Origin: Mesorhizobium sp.
Lineage (GTDB): Bacteria > Pseudomonadota > Alphaproteobacteria > Rhizobiales > Rhizobiaceae
Length of the DNA stretch: 43,251 nt
Direction of reading: 5' to 3'
Assembly (NCBI GenBank): GCA_004020645.1
Contig: SAQL01000042.1
Coordinates: 1-43,251, forward strand
The notes beneath the pieces were generated by a model, which searched no databases, was not told the origin of the DNA, and saw nothing but the letters and a program-made list of their open reading frames with translations. The position numbers and the translations under genes were made by a program. This document shows, one piece after another, positions 1 through 8,298 of this stretch (position 1 is its first letter; the number at the start of each line of letters is the position of its first letter).

Positions 1-136
1 CGAAATAGAATCGAGCTTCGCCGCAAAGCGCAACCGAGATGTGTGAATGCGATAGGTATAGCGACGGGGAGAAGGACGCCTTCGCAAAGGATTTCGCCAA
101 TCTCCAGCGTTGCGGAAAGAATACCGAGGTGGCGGT

Positions 137-193
137 CAGCCCCTTCTCCCCGTCACTATCGGGGAGAAGATGCCGGCAGATGAGGGGCAGCGC
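137..193. repeat. Hairpin repeat of the CTTCTCCCCG / GATGAGGGG type
   Basis: CTTCTCCCCG (143-152) and CGGGGAGAAG (160-169) form a perfect 10-bp inverted repeat with a 7-nt loop. It is followed by a short TGCCGGCA palindrome and then GATGAGGGG. Hairpin, A, small hairpin, GA(T)GAGGGG is the same architecture as one end of the elements inside the oxoprolinase gene (37740-37873). I recall this shape as a common rhizobial intergenic repeat; that part is memory, not a search. Confidence 0.6.
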
Positions 194-253
194 AGACCTG
201 AAGCGATTGCCCTGCTGGATCGAATCCGGCCGGCGGCCAGCGCAGCAAAAGTT

Positions 254-278
254 GATTCCGATTTTCGGGGTCATGCGC
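254..278. repeat. Remnant of the GATTCCGATTTTCGG repeat
   Basis: The core GATTCCGATTTTCGGG followed by GTCATGCGC matches one arm of the second hairpin in the composite repeats at 5057-5156 and 8102-8196. The partner arm and the first hairpin are missing, so this looks like a decayed or partial copy. It lies 31 nt before the start of the peptidase gene. Confidence 0.6.
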
Positions 279-308
279 TACGGTCGCGCCAACATTCGAT
301 GAGAGGCC

Positions 309-2156
309 ATGATGTTCCAGACCTTTGATTCCGCCGGCGACCCTACCGTCGCCAAGCCGCGTGTGGCGTTGCTGCGCCAATGGCTGGCGGCCAACGGGCT
401 GGATGGCTTCATCGTGCCTCGTGCCGACGAGCATCAGGGCGAATATGTCGCCGACCGCTCGGCGCGGCTGAAATGGCTGACCGGCTTCAGCGGCTCGGCC
501 GGCGTCGCCATCGTGCTCGGCGACCGTGCTTTCATGTTCGTCGACGGGCGCTACACGCTGCAGGTGCGCCAGGAAGTCGATCTCGACATCTTCTCGATCG
601 AAAGCCTGGTCGACAATCCGCCCGCCACCTGGATCAAGGACAATCTCGGCAAGGGCGTGCGGCTTGGCTTCGATCCGTGGCTGCAGACGATCGGCGACGT
701 GAAAGCGCTGAAAGCGTCGGCCGAAAAATCGGGAGCGGTTTTGGTGCCGCTCGAGAAGAATCCAATCGACGTCATCTGGAAGGACCAGCCCGAACCGCCG
801 CTGGCGCCGGTCGAGCTCCATCCGATCGCCTTTGCCGGCGAACTGGCCAAGGATAAGCTGGCACGGCTGGCCGAGGCCATCGGCAAGGACGGCGCCACCC
901 ATGCCGTGCTGACCGACCCGTCCTCCATCGCCTGGGCCTTCGACATCCGCGGCGGCGATGTGCCGCACACGCCTCTGGCGCTCGGCTTCGCCGTGCTCGC
1001 CGCCGATGGGTCGCATCTCCTTTTCATGGACCAGCGCAAGTTTTCGCGCACCGTCGCGGCCTATCTGACGCAGCTCGCCGAGTTGCACGAACCGAGTGAA
1101 TTCGAAGCAGCGATCGCAGCCCTGGCCAAGGGCGGCGCAAGAATCGCGCTGGATCCAGCGCTGGCGGCGGAGAAACTGAGAATGCTGGTCGAGGACAATG
1201 GCGGCACCGTCATCACTGCACCCGATCCTGCCCGCATTCCACGCGCGACGAAAAACCAGGCCGAGATCAATGGCGCGCGCGCCGCGCATCGCCGCGACGG
1301 CGCCGCGGTGGCCAAGCTGCTTTGCTGGCTCGACCGCCAGGAACCCGGCAAGCTCGACGAGATCGCAGTCGTCACCAAGCTCGAGGAGTGCCGCCGCAGC
1401 ACCGGCGAGGAAACGCAAATGCCGCTGCGCGATGTGTCCTTCGATACCATCTCGGGCGCCGGCCCGAACGGCGCCATCATGCACTACCGCGTTTCCCGCG
1501 CCACCAGCCGCAAACTTCAGTCTGGCGAGTTGTTCCTGCTCGATTCGGGCGGGCAGTATCAGGACGGCACCACCGACATCACCCGCACCGTGCCGATCGG
1601 CACACCGACCGAGGAAATGCGCGAACGCTTTACGCTGGTGCTGAAGGGCATGATCGGTATTTCCATGCTGCGCTTCCCCCCGGGCACGCGCGGCTCCGAG
1701 ATCGATGCCGTGGCGCGCCTGGCTCTGTGGAAACATGGCTGCGATTTCGCCCATGGCACCGGCCACGGCGTCGGCTCCTATCTGGCCGTGCACGAGGGCC
1801 CGCAACGCATCGCAAGGACCGGCACCGAAAAGCTGCTGGCAGGCATGATCGTCTCCAACGAGCCGGGCCACTACAAGGAAGGCTCCTACGGCATCCGCAT
1901 CGAGAACCTCATTCTGGTGACACCGGCCGAGCAGATAGAGGGCGGCGACATCGCCATGCATGGCTTCGAGACACTGACGCTGGCGCCGATCGACACCAGC
2001 CTGGTGCGGTCCGACCTTTTGACACGCGACGAACTGCATTGGCTCGACACATATCACGCCCGCGTGCTGGCCGAGATCGGACCGATGCTCGACGGCGAGA
2101 CGCTGGCCTGGCTGGAAAAGGCAACCGCACCACTGCCGCACGACCAGAAGATTTGA
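309..2156 (+). CDS. Aminopeptidase P family protein (Xaa-Pro aminopeptidase, M24B)
   Basis: This 615-residue protein is a three-domain, eukaryotic-type aminopeptidase P, a dinuclear-metal peptidase that removes an N-terminal residue preceding proline. Two creatinase-like N-terminal domains span roughly residues 15-300 and the pita-bread catalytic domain roughly 310-560, followed by the extra C-terminal segment of the long form. The metal ligands can be placed: D412 (LLDSGGQYQDG), D423 (GTTDITRT), H486 (HGTGHGVG), E518 (SNEPGHY) and E532 (IRIEN); the 11-residue spacing of the two aspartates equals that in E. coli PepP. No signal peptide is seen, so it should be cytoplasmic. Two ATGs stand in tandem (309 and 312); AGAGG lies 4 nt before the first. 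It is a single gene, convergent with the LysR gene. The 711-residue open frame on the opposite strand is a shadow. Confidence 0.93.
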   Translation: MMFQTFDSAGDPTVAKPRVALLRQWLAANGLDGFIVPRADEHQGEYVADRSARLKWLTGFSGSAGVAIVLGDRAFMFVDGRYTLQVRQEVDLDIFSIESLVDNPPATWIKDNLGKGVRLGFDPWLQTIGDVKALKASAEKSGAVLVPLEKNPIDVIWKDQPEPPLAPVELHPIAFAGELAKDKLARLAEAIGKDGATHAVLTDPSSIAWAFDIRGGDVPHTPLALGFAVLAADGSHLLFMDQRKFSRTVAAYLTQLAELHEPSEFEAAIAALAKGGARIALDPALAAEKLRMLVEDNGGTVITAPDPARIPRATKNQAEINGARAAHRRDGAAVAKLLCWLDRQEPGKLDEIAVVTKLEECRRSTGEETQMPLRDVSFDTISGAGPNGAIMHYRVSRATSRKLQSGELFLLDSGGQYQDGTTDITRTVPIGTPTEEMRERFTLVLKGMIGISMLRFPPGTRGSEIDAVARLALWKHGCDFAHGTGHGVGSYLAVHEGPQRIARTGTEKLLAGMIVSNEPGHYKEGSYGIRIENLILVTPAEQIEGGDIAMHGFETLTLAPIDTSLVRSDLLTRDELHWLDTYHARVLAEIGPMLDGETLAWLEKATAPLPHDQKI

Positions 2157-2197
2157 TTTTGAAGGCGGTGGGTCAGCAACGAATACAGAAAGCCATC

Positions 2198-3109
2198 TTA
2201 AGTCTCTTCCGAAGTCATTTCTTTTGCCAGTTCGCCGATCATCGAACGCAGCCACCTGTGGGCCGGGTCGTGGCGGTAGCGAACGTGCCAAGCCATCTGC
2301 ACCGGGAAGGTGCCGAGATCGACGGGAGTCGGTAGTACCTTCAGGCGAGGATCACGCTCAAGGCTCCGACAGATAAGGCTCGGCAGCGTTGCGCAGTAAT
2401 CCGTTACGGCGAGCATTTCAGGCACGGCGAGGAAGTGCGTGACAGAAACGGCAATCTCTCGCTTAAGGTTTTGTTGCCCCAACGCCTGGAAGAGGCCGGC
2501 GCGCAGCCGCCCCGGTGGGAGCACGTTCACGTGCTTGAGCCTCTCGTACTGTTCTCGGGAAATATGGCCTCGAACGTCGGGATGGTCGTTACGCACCACG
2601 CAGGCGAGGCCATCGTCCATAAGATGCTGCACGACAAGGTTGTCCGGCGGGTCGACGATCCGGCCAAGCGCCATGGCCGTGGTTCCGGAGATGACGCCGG
2701 TCTCGGCGAGATCGTTGCCAAATGCTGTCATGCGGAGCTTGATCCCCGGCGCTAGCTCTCGCGCCCTTGCGACGAGGGCCGGCATCAACACGAGCTCCAC
2801 GTAGCTGTTGGGGGCAAGCGTGAATAGTCGTTCGGCGTTTGCTGGCTGGAACTCCTGCTGGTTCAAAATGAGATCGTCCAGTTGCGCCAGCGCTGCTTCG
2901 ATCGTTGGAGCGATCTCCTCGGCCAGTTGCGTCGGCTTTATGCCGTACCTTTCCCGGATGAACAGCGGATCCCGCAGGGTGTCGCGCAGGCGGTTCAACG
3001 AATTGGACAGCGCCGGCTGGGTGATGCCCAGTCGCGCTGCTGCCCGTGTCACGCTGCGCTCCTCCATCAGGACCAGGAAAACCGGGAGCAGGTTCAGATC
3101 GTATCTCAT
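2198..3109 (-). CDS. LysR-family transcriptional regulator, NodD-like
   Basis: This 303-residue protein has the full LysR layout: a winged helix-turn-helix at about residues 5-65 (SVTRAAARLGITQPALSNSL is the recognition region) and a type 2 periplasmic-binding fold for the effector from about 90 to 295. The N-terminal MRYDLNLLPVFLVL and the LRDPLFIRE stretch resemble the NodD/NodD-like branch, but nothing here links it to nodulation. It is divergent from the DJ-1/PfpI gene at 3275 across a 165-bp gap with two inverted repeats. That is the usual arrangement for a LysR protein that controls its neighbour and itself. The effector is unknown. The ATG at 3109 begins the conserved N-terminus. Confidence 0.93.
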   Translation of the reverse strand: MRYDLNLLPVFLVLMEERSVTRAAARLGITQPALSNSLNRLRDTLRDPLFIRERYGIKPTQLAEEIAPTIEAALAQLDDLILNQQEFQPANAERLFTLAPNSYVELVLMPALVARARELAPGIKLRMTAFGNDLAETGVISGTTAMALGRIVDPPDNLVVQHLMDDGLACVVRNDHPDVRGHISREQYERLKHVNVLPPGRLRAGLFQALGQQNLKREIAVSVTHFLAVPEMLAVTDYCATLPSLICRSLERDPRLKVLPTPVDLGTFPVQMAWHVRYRHDPAHRWLRSMIGELAKEMTSEET

Positions 3110-3112
3110 CGA

Positions 3113-3134
3113 GATATAATCTTACACGAATATC
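3113..3134. promoter_or_regulatory. Candidate LysR operator, GATAT-N12-ATATC
   Basis: GATAT (3113-3117) and ATATC (3130-3134) form a 5-bp inverted repeat separated by 12 bp, immediately upstream of the LysR start codon. LysR-type regulators typically bind interrupted dyads of about this size near their own promoter. The match is short, so the assignment is tentative. Confidence 0.4.
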
Positions 3135-3142
3135 TAAAATAA

Positions 3143-3158
3143 CAGAAATGAATTTCTG
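3143..3158. promoter_or_regulatory. Palindromic operator candidate in the LysR/PfpI divergent promoter
   Basis: CAGAAAT and ATTTCTG form a perfect 7-bp inverted repeat with a 2-bp centre, in an AT-rich island between the divergent LysR and DJ-1/PfpI genes. The position suits a regulator acting on both promoters. Whether the LysR protein or another factor binds here cannot be told from sequence alone. Confidence 0.5.
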
Positions 3159-3274
3159 AAATATGTGGTCAGGTGCCATATCGCTCATCGACAAGCCGAT
3201 GCGGCTGCTCGAGCTCCAAATTCACCGGCTGCGACGCCTCACGGCGCGGCATCATCTAACGAAAGGATCCGACG

Positions 3275-3973
3275 ATGAACGTCCTCATGGTACTCACCTC
3301 CCACGACACTCTCGGCAATACCGGCAAGAAGACCGGCTTCTGGCTCGAAGAGCTGGCAGCGCCGTATTACGTCTTCAAGGACGCCGGTGCCGAGATCACC
3401 CTCGCCTCGCCGAAGGGCGGCCAGCCGCCTCTCGACCCGAAGAGCGACGAGCCGATGTTCCAGACCGACCTTACGCGGCGCTTCAGCGCTGACGAGGTTG
3501 CCAAAGCGAAGCTCGCCGAAACTGAGCGCCTGGACAGCGTCGACCAGCAGGACTTCGATGCGGTCTTCTACCCCGGCGGCCATGGGCCCTTGTGGGATTT
3601 GGCCGAAGACCCGAATTCGATCAAGCTGATCGAAGCCTTCATCGCGGCCGGCAAGAAGATTGCTCTCGTTTGCCATGCACCGGGCGTCCTGCATCGCGTG
3701 ACCAATCCCGACGGCACCCCGTTTGTTCAAGGACGTTACGTCACCGGCTTCACCAACAGCGAGGAAGAGGCCGTAGGTCTCACGAAGGTCGTGCCGTTCC
3801 TGGTCGAAGACAAGCTCATCAGCCTCGGTGCGGTCTTCTCCAAGGTCAATGACTGGGGCGTGCACACAGTAGTCGATGGCCAGCTCATCACCGGTCAGAA
3901 CCCGGCGTCATCGGGTGAGGCAGCGGAGGCGCTTGTAGCCGCTCTGAGCCAGAGGAAGACCAAGACCGCCTGA
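3275..3973 (+). CDS. DJ-1/PfpI family protein (type 1 glutamine amidotransferase-like, Hsp31-related)
   Basis: This 232-residue protein has the DJ-1/PfpI fold. The nucleophile elbow ALVCHAPG places the reactive cysteine at C133 followed by H134, and YPGGHGPLWDL is the usual glycine-rich loop before it. E25/E26 (FWLEELAAP) would supply the conserved acidic residue. Relatives act as glyoxalase III-like deglycases or holding chaperones (Hsp31 group), or are uncharacterised; the sequence does not decide between them. No signal peptide is seen. AAAGGA 8 nt before the ATG is a good ribosome binding site. It is divergent from the LysR gene, which is its likely regulator (inference from layout). Confidence 0.9.
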   Translation: MNVLMVLTSHDTLGNTGKKTGFWLEELAAPYYVFKDAGAEITLASPKGGQPPLDPKSDEPMFQTDLTRRFSADEVAKAKLAETERLDSVDQQDFDAVFYPGGHGPLWDLAEDPNSIKLIEAFIAAGKKIALVCHAPGVLHRVTNPDGTPFVQGRYVTGFTNSEEEAVGLTKVVPFLVEDKLISLGAVFSKVNDWGVHTVVDGQLITGQNPASSGEAAEALVAALSQRKTKTA

Positions 3974-4023
3974 GAAGGCCTGATTTGAAGGCCGTCGCGT
4001 GTGTCTCAGCCGCATCCGTCCGG

Positions 4024-4320
4024 TTACCCCACGAACTGCCTGGCCAGGACCAGCACAGCGGCGCCGGCCAAAAACATCGCCATAAGCCCGCCGCGCAGCG
4101 AGACCAGCCCGGCGACGATCAATGCCGCCCATTCCGCCGGCCCAGCGCCAAGCGCCGCGGGCGCCACCAGCGTCGTCAGCACCGCGGCAGGCACGGCGTT
4201 CAGCCCGGCCTCGACGCGCGGATGGATGTTTTCGAAGCGCGAGATCACCAGATGGCCGCCGATGCGGGTCAGATAGGTCGCAATCGCACCGGCGAGGATG
4301 ATCCACAAGGTTGTGCTCAT
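4024..4320 (-). CDS. azlD: AzlD family branched-chain amino acid transport subunit
   Basis: This small 98-residue membrane protein belongs to the AzlD family and works with the larger AzlC partner in export of branched-chain amino acids. Hydrophobic segments lie at about residues 3-17, 40-58, 62-80 and 80-97; the TYLTRIGG motif after the first helix is typical of the family. The start used is the ATG at 4320, which overlaps the azlC stop codon in an ATGA, the usual sign of translational coupling. The reading frame stays open upstream to 4470, but that part overlaps azlC and is low-complexity, so it is not used. It is convergent with the DJ-1/PfpI gene. Confidence 0.9.
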   Translation of the reverse strand: MSTTLWIILAGAIATYLTRIGGHLVISRFENIHPRVEAGLNAVPAAVLTTLVAPAALGAGPAEWAALIVAGLVSLRGGLMAMFLAGAAVLVLARQFVG

Positions 4321-5045
4321 GGCCGCGCCTCCACACCGCTGTGGTGCGGCGGCAGGATGACCGCGAGCAGCACGCCGGCCACGGCGCCAATGGAGACGTG
4401 CCAGGGCGAGCCCACCGTCTTGTAGGCGATGATGGAGGCAGCAGCACTGGCGACGACCACCGGCAGCCACAGCGGCCGTTTGCGAAAGCTCATGACCAGG
4501 CCGAGAAAATAGATCGGCAGCAGAAAATCGATGCCCAGCGCATGCGTATCGGGAATGAGCTTGCCGAACACCGCGCCGAGCGCGCTTTCGATCACCCAGA
4601 ACACGTAGACCGGCAGGCCAAGCCCCATATACCAGGCGAAGCCGACCGTCTCGCCGGCCTCCGCCTTGCGCTCAGCCACCGCAAACTGCGGATCGGTCAG
4701 AATGAAATAGCCAGCGGCCTGCTGCATCACTGGCCAGTGCGCGATGCGGCGGCCGATGCCTGCCGAGTAGAGCACATGGCGGAAATTCACGGCGAAGATC
4801 GACAGCACGATCAGCCATGGCGCGACATGCTGCCCGAACAATTCGATGCCGACCATCTGGCTGGCGCCGCCGAAGACCATGGCGCTCATCAGGAAGGCTT
4901 CCAGCACCGAAAAGCCGTTGTCGACAGCAAGCGCCCCGAACAGCAATCCAAACGGCGCCGCCGCCACCACGACGGGCAAGCTGAGCCGCACGCCTTGCCA
5001 GAAATCGCTTCTTGCGCGGTTTTCGGAGATTGCTTCCGCCGACAT
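4317..5045 (-). CDS. azlC: AzlC family ABC-independent amino acid exporter, large subunit
   Basis: This 242-residue membrane protein is the large subunit of the AzlCD exporter, whose relatives move branched-chain amino acids and their analogues outward. Family marks are APFGLLFG, MSAMVFGGASQMVG and the NFRHVLYSA stretch. Several hydrophobic segments follow each other from residue 20 to the end. The start chosen is the ATG at 5045 (MSAEAISENRA), preceded by AAGGAG at good distance. The frame is open to 5216, but that extension would run through a composite repeat and has no family similarity that I recognise. The left edge of that repeat touches the ribosome binding site. The stop overlaps azlD by 4 nt. 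Confidence 0.92.
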   Translation of the reverse strand: MSAEAISENRARSDFWQGVRLSLPVVVAAAPFGLLFGALAVDNGFSVLEAFLMSAMVFGGASQMVGIELFGQHVAPWLIVLSIFAVNFRHVLYSAGIGRRIAHWPVMQQAAGYFILTDPQFAVAERKAEAGETVGFAWYMGLGLPVYVFWVIESALGAVFGKLIPDTHALGIDFLLPIYFLGLVMSFRKRPLWLPVVVASAAASIIAYKTVGSPWHVSIGAVAGVLLAVILPPHHSGVEARP

Positions 5046-5056
5046 CAGCCACTCCT

Positions 5057-5156
5057 TAGAGCGCCGCTCGTCCTTTTGGACGAGCAAAGGACGCTCTAAC
5101 ACTTTGAATCCACGCATCGGGCTTTCCGAAATCGATTCCGATTTTCGGGCCGATGC
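5057..5156. repeat. Composite two-hairpin repeat, copy 1
   Basis: Module one (5057-5098) is an inverted repeat bounded by TAGAGCG and CGCTCTA with an inner CGTCCTTTTGGACG hairpin. A short linker (CACTTTGAATC) leads to module two (5114-5156), an imperfect hairpin around CCGAAATCGATTCCGATTTTCGG. The copy at 8102-8196 has the same two modules in the same order on the opposite strand. It lies in the 206-bp gap between the DUF2461 gene and azlC and touches the azlC ribosome binding site. Confidence 0.75.
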
Positions 5157-5251
5157 GGGGAAAGGCCGTATGTAGGGAGCGCCGCCAGCCTTGTCACACC
5201 AATTCGCTTGAGCCAATGATCAGCGGAAATGATCGCTGGAACGCAGCCAGT

Positions 5252-5932
5252 CTACTCGACCTGGCCTTCGATCGCCCTGCCCCAGTCGAGCAGCGGTCTT
5301 GCCCGTAAGGCGAAATCGACAAGCTCGTCGACCAAGGCCGGCCCATGGATTCCGGCAGGGTCGATTTCGTGCCGGATGGCGAAATGCCGGTTGCGGATGG
5401 CCGCCGCGAGATCGGCGTCCGTGACATGCTCGAAGCCGCGTGGCGCTCGCTTCATGCAGCCTTCCGTATCGAGTTCGAGGCGGTTTTGCTTCAGCGTCTT
5501 AATCAGCGCCCGGAATTCGCCCGGCCGCATCGCGATGGCGTTGCGCATTGCCAGCAACAGCGCCGACCCGGGCTGCCACCAGGCAACGCCTGCAAAGCAG
5601 CGCTCAAGCCCAATATGGACGAAGAACACGCCCTGCTCCATCTTGGTGCCGTCGGGTGAGAGAATCGCCGACAGATGCCGGTTGTAGGGTCGTTTGTCCT
5701 TGGCGAAACGCACGTCGCGATTGATCCGGAACAGCGACTTCTTGCGATCGCCGCGCAAGCCCAGCCCCACTGCCGCGAAGCGCTCGGACAGCGTTTCGAC
5801 CAGATCGCCGAAAGGGTCGCGCAGTTCGCTTTCGAAGAGATCGCGATTTTCCAGAAACCACTCCCGGCTCTGATGAAAATCGAGTGCCTTGAGGAAGGGA
5901 ATGGCCTTTTGGCCGAAACCGTTAAATGCCAC
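5252..5932 (-). CDS. DUF2461 domain-containing protein (TIGR02453 family)
   Basis: This protein of about 226 residues matches the DUF2461 family, which is of unknown function and common in proteobacteria and actinobacteria. Recognisable features are the N-terminal FLKALDFHQSREWF, the central LFRINRDVRFAKDKRPYN and FVHIG, and the later GFEHVTDADL. No signal peptide or membrane segment is visible. It follows ligA closely and is probably cotranscribed. The GTG at 5932 has AAGG 7 nt upstream and lies just past the ligA stop; GTG codons at 5938 (GTGA overlap with the stop) and 5962 are alternatives in the same frame. The biochemical role is unknown. Confidence 0.82.
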   Translation of the reverse strand: MAFNGFGQKAIPFLKALDFHQSREWFLENRDLFESELRDPFGDLVETLSERFAAVGLGLRGDRKKSLFRINRDVRFAKDKRPYNRHLSAILSPDGTKMEQGVFFVHIGLERCFAGVAWWQPGSALLLAMRNAIAMRPGEFRALIKTLKQNRLELDTEGCMKRAPRGFEHVTDADLAAAIRNRHFAIRHEIDPAGIHGPALVDELVDFALRARPLLDWGRAIEGQVE

Positions 5933-5934
5933 CG

Positions 5935-8085
5935 TCACGCCTTGCCGATCCGCTCCAACCACGCATCCTCGTCGATCACTTCGATCCCGAGCTCGGTGGC
6001 GAGCTTGAGTTTGGAGCCCGCACCTGGTCCGGCAACGACGAGATCGGTCTTCTTCGACACCGAGCCGGCGACCTTGGCGCCGAGCTTTTCGGCCATCGCC
6101 TTGGCCTCGTCGCGCGACATCTTCTCCAGCGCACCGGTGAAGACCACCGTCTTGCCGGAGACCGGCGACGACACGCGACCGACCGGCTCCTCGTCGAGCA
6201 CTGTTACTTCCGCCAGCAATGCATCGAGCGCCTGCCGGTTGTGGTCTTCGGCGAAGAAATCGACCACCGCTTCGGCAACGATCGAGCCGATGCCGCTAAT
6301 GCCGTTCAACTCCTGCCAGGCAGCGTTGCCTGGGTCGCCCTTGCCGGTCGGCATGACGGCGCTTTGCCCGGTTTCGCGGAAAGCGGCAAAGGAAAGAAAA
6401 TGGCGGGCCAGCCGCTTGGCGTTGGTCTCGCCGATGTGGCGGATGCCGAGCGCATAGAGGAAGCGCGAGAACTCGACCTGCCGCCGATCGTCGATTGCCG
6501 CGAACAGCTTGCGTACCGAGGTCGCGCCGAAACCGTCGACATTCTCGAGCTTGGTCAGCGATGCTGCCTGCCGTGCCTTCAGGGTGAAGATGTCGGCCGG
6601 CGAATAGATGCGTAGTGACGGATCCTCGGCATGGAAGAAGAACTCAATCTGCTTCTCACCGAGCCCCTCGATGTCAAAAGCACCCCGAGACACGAAATGG
6701 CGCAGACGCTCGACCGCTTGCGCAGGGCAGATCAATCCGCCGGTGCAGCGCCTGACTGCTTCACCCTCCTCGCGCACGGCGTGGCTGCCGCAGGCCGGGC
6801 AAAGCACTGGGAAAGCATACGGCACACTGTCTGGCGACCGCTTTTCCATAACCACGTCGATAACCTGCGGGATGACATCGCCAGCACGCTGGATGCTCAC
6901 CGTGTCGCCAATGCGAATGTCGCGGCCTTCGCGGATCGGCTGGCCGTTGTTGCCGATGCCCTTGATGTAGTCCTCATTGTGCAGCGTTGCGTTGGTCACC
7001 ACGACGCCGCCGACCGTCACCGGCACCAGCCGCGCCACCGGGGTCAGCGCGCCGGTGCGGCCGACCTGGATGTCGATGCCGGTCAGGATCGTCGTCGCCT
7101 TCTCGGCCGGGAATTTGTGCGCGATCGCCCAGCGCGGCGAGCGTGAGACGAAGCCCAGCCGCTGCTGCAGCTCGAGGCTGTTCACCTTGTAGACGACGCC
7201 GTCGATGTCGTAGCCGAGCGTCGCCCGGCTGGATTCGATCAGCCGGTATTGTTCGAGCAGCCCCTCGACGCTGTCGAGCAGCTTCATCAGCGGATTGACC
7301 CTGAAGCCAAAGCGCTCGAACGCCGCCACCATACCCATCTGCGTGTCGGCGGGCATGGCGCTCACCGCGCCCCAGGTATAGGCGAAAAAGCGCAGCGGCC
7401 GGCTGGCGGTGATCGACGTGTCGAGTTGGCGCAACGAGCCTGCCGCCGAGTTGCGCGGATTGGCAAAAACCTGCTTTCCGGCTTCGGCATTGCGGCGATT
7501 GAGTTCGGCGAAATCGGTGAGGCGCATATAGACCTCGCCCCGCACTTCCAATACTTCGGGAAAGTCCCCCGAAAGCACATTGGGAATCTCGGCGATGGTG
7601 CGGGCGTTGGCCGTCACATCCTCGCCGACCTGGCCGTTGCCACGCGTTGCCGCCGTCACCAGCCGTCCGGCTTCGTAGCGCAGCGACAGCGACAGACCGT
7701 CGATCTTCGGCTCGGCCGTCATGGCCAGCGGCGCGTCGGCGCCGAGCCTGAGGAAGCGGCGAATGCGGCCGACGAAATCGATCACATCCGCGTCGGCAAA
7801 AGCGTTGTCGAGCGACAGCATCGGAACGGCATGGACGATCTTGCGGAATTTCTCCGAGACCGCCGCACCGACTTTGCGGGACGGCGAATCCTCGCGCACA
7901 AGGGCGGGAAACCGCTGTTCGATGGCGAGGTTGCGCCGCCGCAGCGCATCGTAGGCGGCGTCCGAAATCGTCGGCGCGTCCTCGGCGTGGTAACGCTGGT
8001 CGTGAGCGGCGATTTCCTCGGCCAACCGCTTCAGCTCGCTGACTGCTTCACTTTCGCTGAGTGAATCGACTGACTTTTCGGGCAT
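5935..8085 (-). CDS. ligA: NAD-dependent DNA ligase LigA
   Basis: This 716-residue protein is the essential replicative DNA ligase, which seals nicks using NAD+ as adenylate donor. The order of domains is complete: domain Ia (NMN binding, about 10-75), the adenylation domain with the nucleophile K127 in AEPKIDGLSL, the OB fold, a four-cysteine zinc finger (CPACGS ... CTGGLICPAQ), helix-hairpin-helix repeats, and a C-terminal BRCT domain (KTVVFTGALEKM to the end). Length is typical for Rhizobiales. The ATG at 8085 begins the family N-terminus. A composite repeat lies in the 213-bp gap to recN, so ligA may have its own promoter there. Confidence 0.97.
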   Translation of the reverse strand: MPEKSVDSLSESEAVSELKRLAEEIAAHDQRYHAEDAPTISDAAYDALRRRNLAIEQRFPALVREDSPSRKVGAAVSEKFRKIVHAVPMLSLDNAFADADVIDFVGRIRRFLRLGADAPLAMTAEPKIDGLSLSLRYEAGRLVTAATRGNGQVGEDVTANARTIAEIPNVLSGDFPEVLEVRGEVYMRLTDFAELNRRNAEAGKQVFANPRNSAAGSLRQLDTSITASRPLRFFAYTWGAVSAMPADTQMGMVAAFERFGFRVNPLMKLLDSVEGLLEQYRLIESSRATLGYDIDGVVYKVNSLELQQRLGFVSRSPRWAIAHKFPAEKATTILTGIDIQVGRTGALTPVARLVPVTVGGVVVTNATLHNEDYIKGIGNNGQPIREGRDIRIGDTVSIQRAGDVIPQVIDVVMEKRSPDSVPYAFPVLCPACGSHAVREEGEAVRRCTGGLICPAQAVERLRHFVSRGAFDIEGLGEKQIEFFFHAEDPSLRIYSPADIFTLKARQAASLTKLENVDGFGATSVRKLFAAIDDRRQVEFSRFLYALGIRHIGETNAKRLARHFLSFAAFRETGQSAVMPTGKGDPGNAAWQELNGISGIGSIVAEAVVDFFAEDHNRQALDALLAEVTVLDEEPVGRVSSPVSGKTVVFTGALEKMSRDEAKAMAEKLGAKVAGSVSKKTDLVVAGPGAGSKLKLATELGIEVIDEDAWLERIGKA

Positions 8086-8101
8086 GCACGGCTCCTCGAC
8101 G

Positions 8102-8196
8102 CATGACCCCGAAGACCGGAACGATTTTCGGGGTCATGGCAAAAATCAAATTGCTACAACGTCCCTGCGCATCCGAAAGGACGCGCGGCGCTGTAG
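8102..8196. repeat. Composite two-hairpin repeat, copy 2
   Basis: On this strand module two comes first: CATGACCCCGAA (8102-8113) and TTCGGGGTCATG (8127-8138) form a perfect 12-bp inverted repeat. Module one follows at 8154-8196, bounded by CTACAAC and GCTGTAG with an inner GTCC...GGAC hairpin. Read on the minus strand, the order and linker (CAATTTGAT) match copy 1 at 5057-5156. It occupies the gap between recN and ligA. Confidence 0.75.
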
Positions 8197-8298
8197 TGGT
8201 GGCGCATCACAATAGATCAGGATTTTGGGAAAATCATTCCTGAGCAGCAGGATGGAGCCACATCCTGACTCGACCCACAACGCCGAGCAAAAGCTCCG

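Larger units (their letters stand above)
1..308. other. Intergenic stretch with repeat remnants, no gene seen
   Basis: I see no convincing gene in the first 308 bases; the short frames here overlap each other and resemble nothing I know. The stretch holds a palindromic repeat (about 137-193) and a remnant of a second repeat family (254-278), both listed separately. A purine-rich AGAGG lies 4 nt before the ATG at 309 and can serve as ribosome binding site for the peptidase gene. The end of a gene to the left cannot be excluded for the first few dozen bases. Confidence 0.6.

Noticed and set aside
156..2291. 711-residue open frame on the minus strand
   Set aside because: It lies antisense to the aminopeptidase P gene, whose catalytic residues are all in place; the antisense protein is Gln/Arg/His-rich with no recognisable domain, as expected for a GC-rich shadow.
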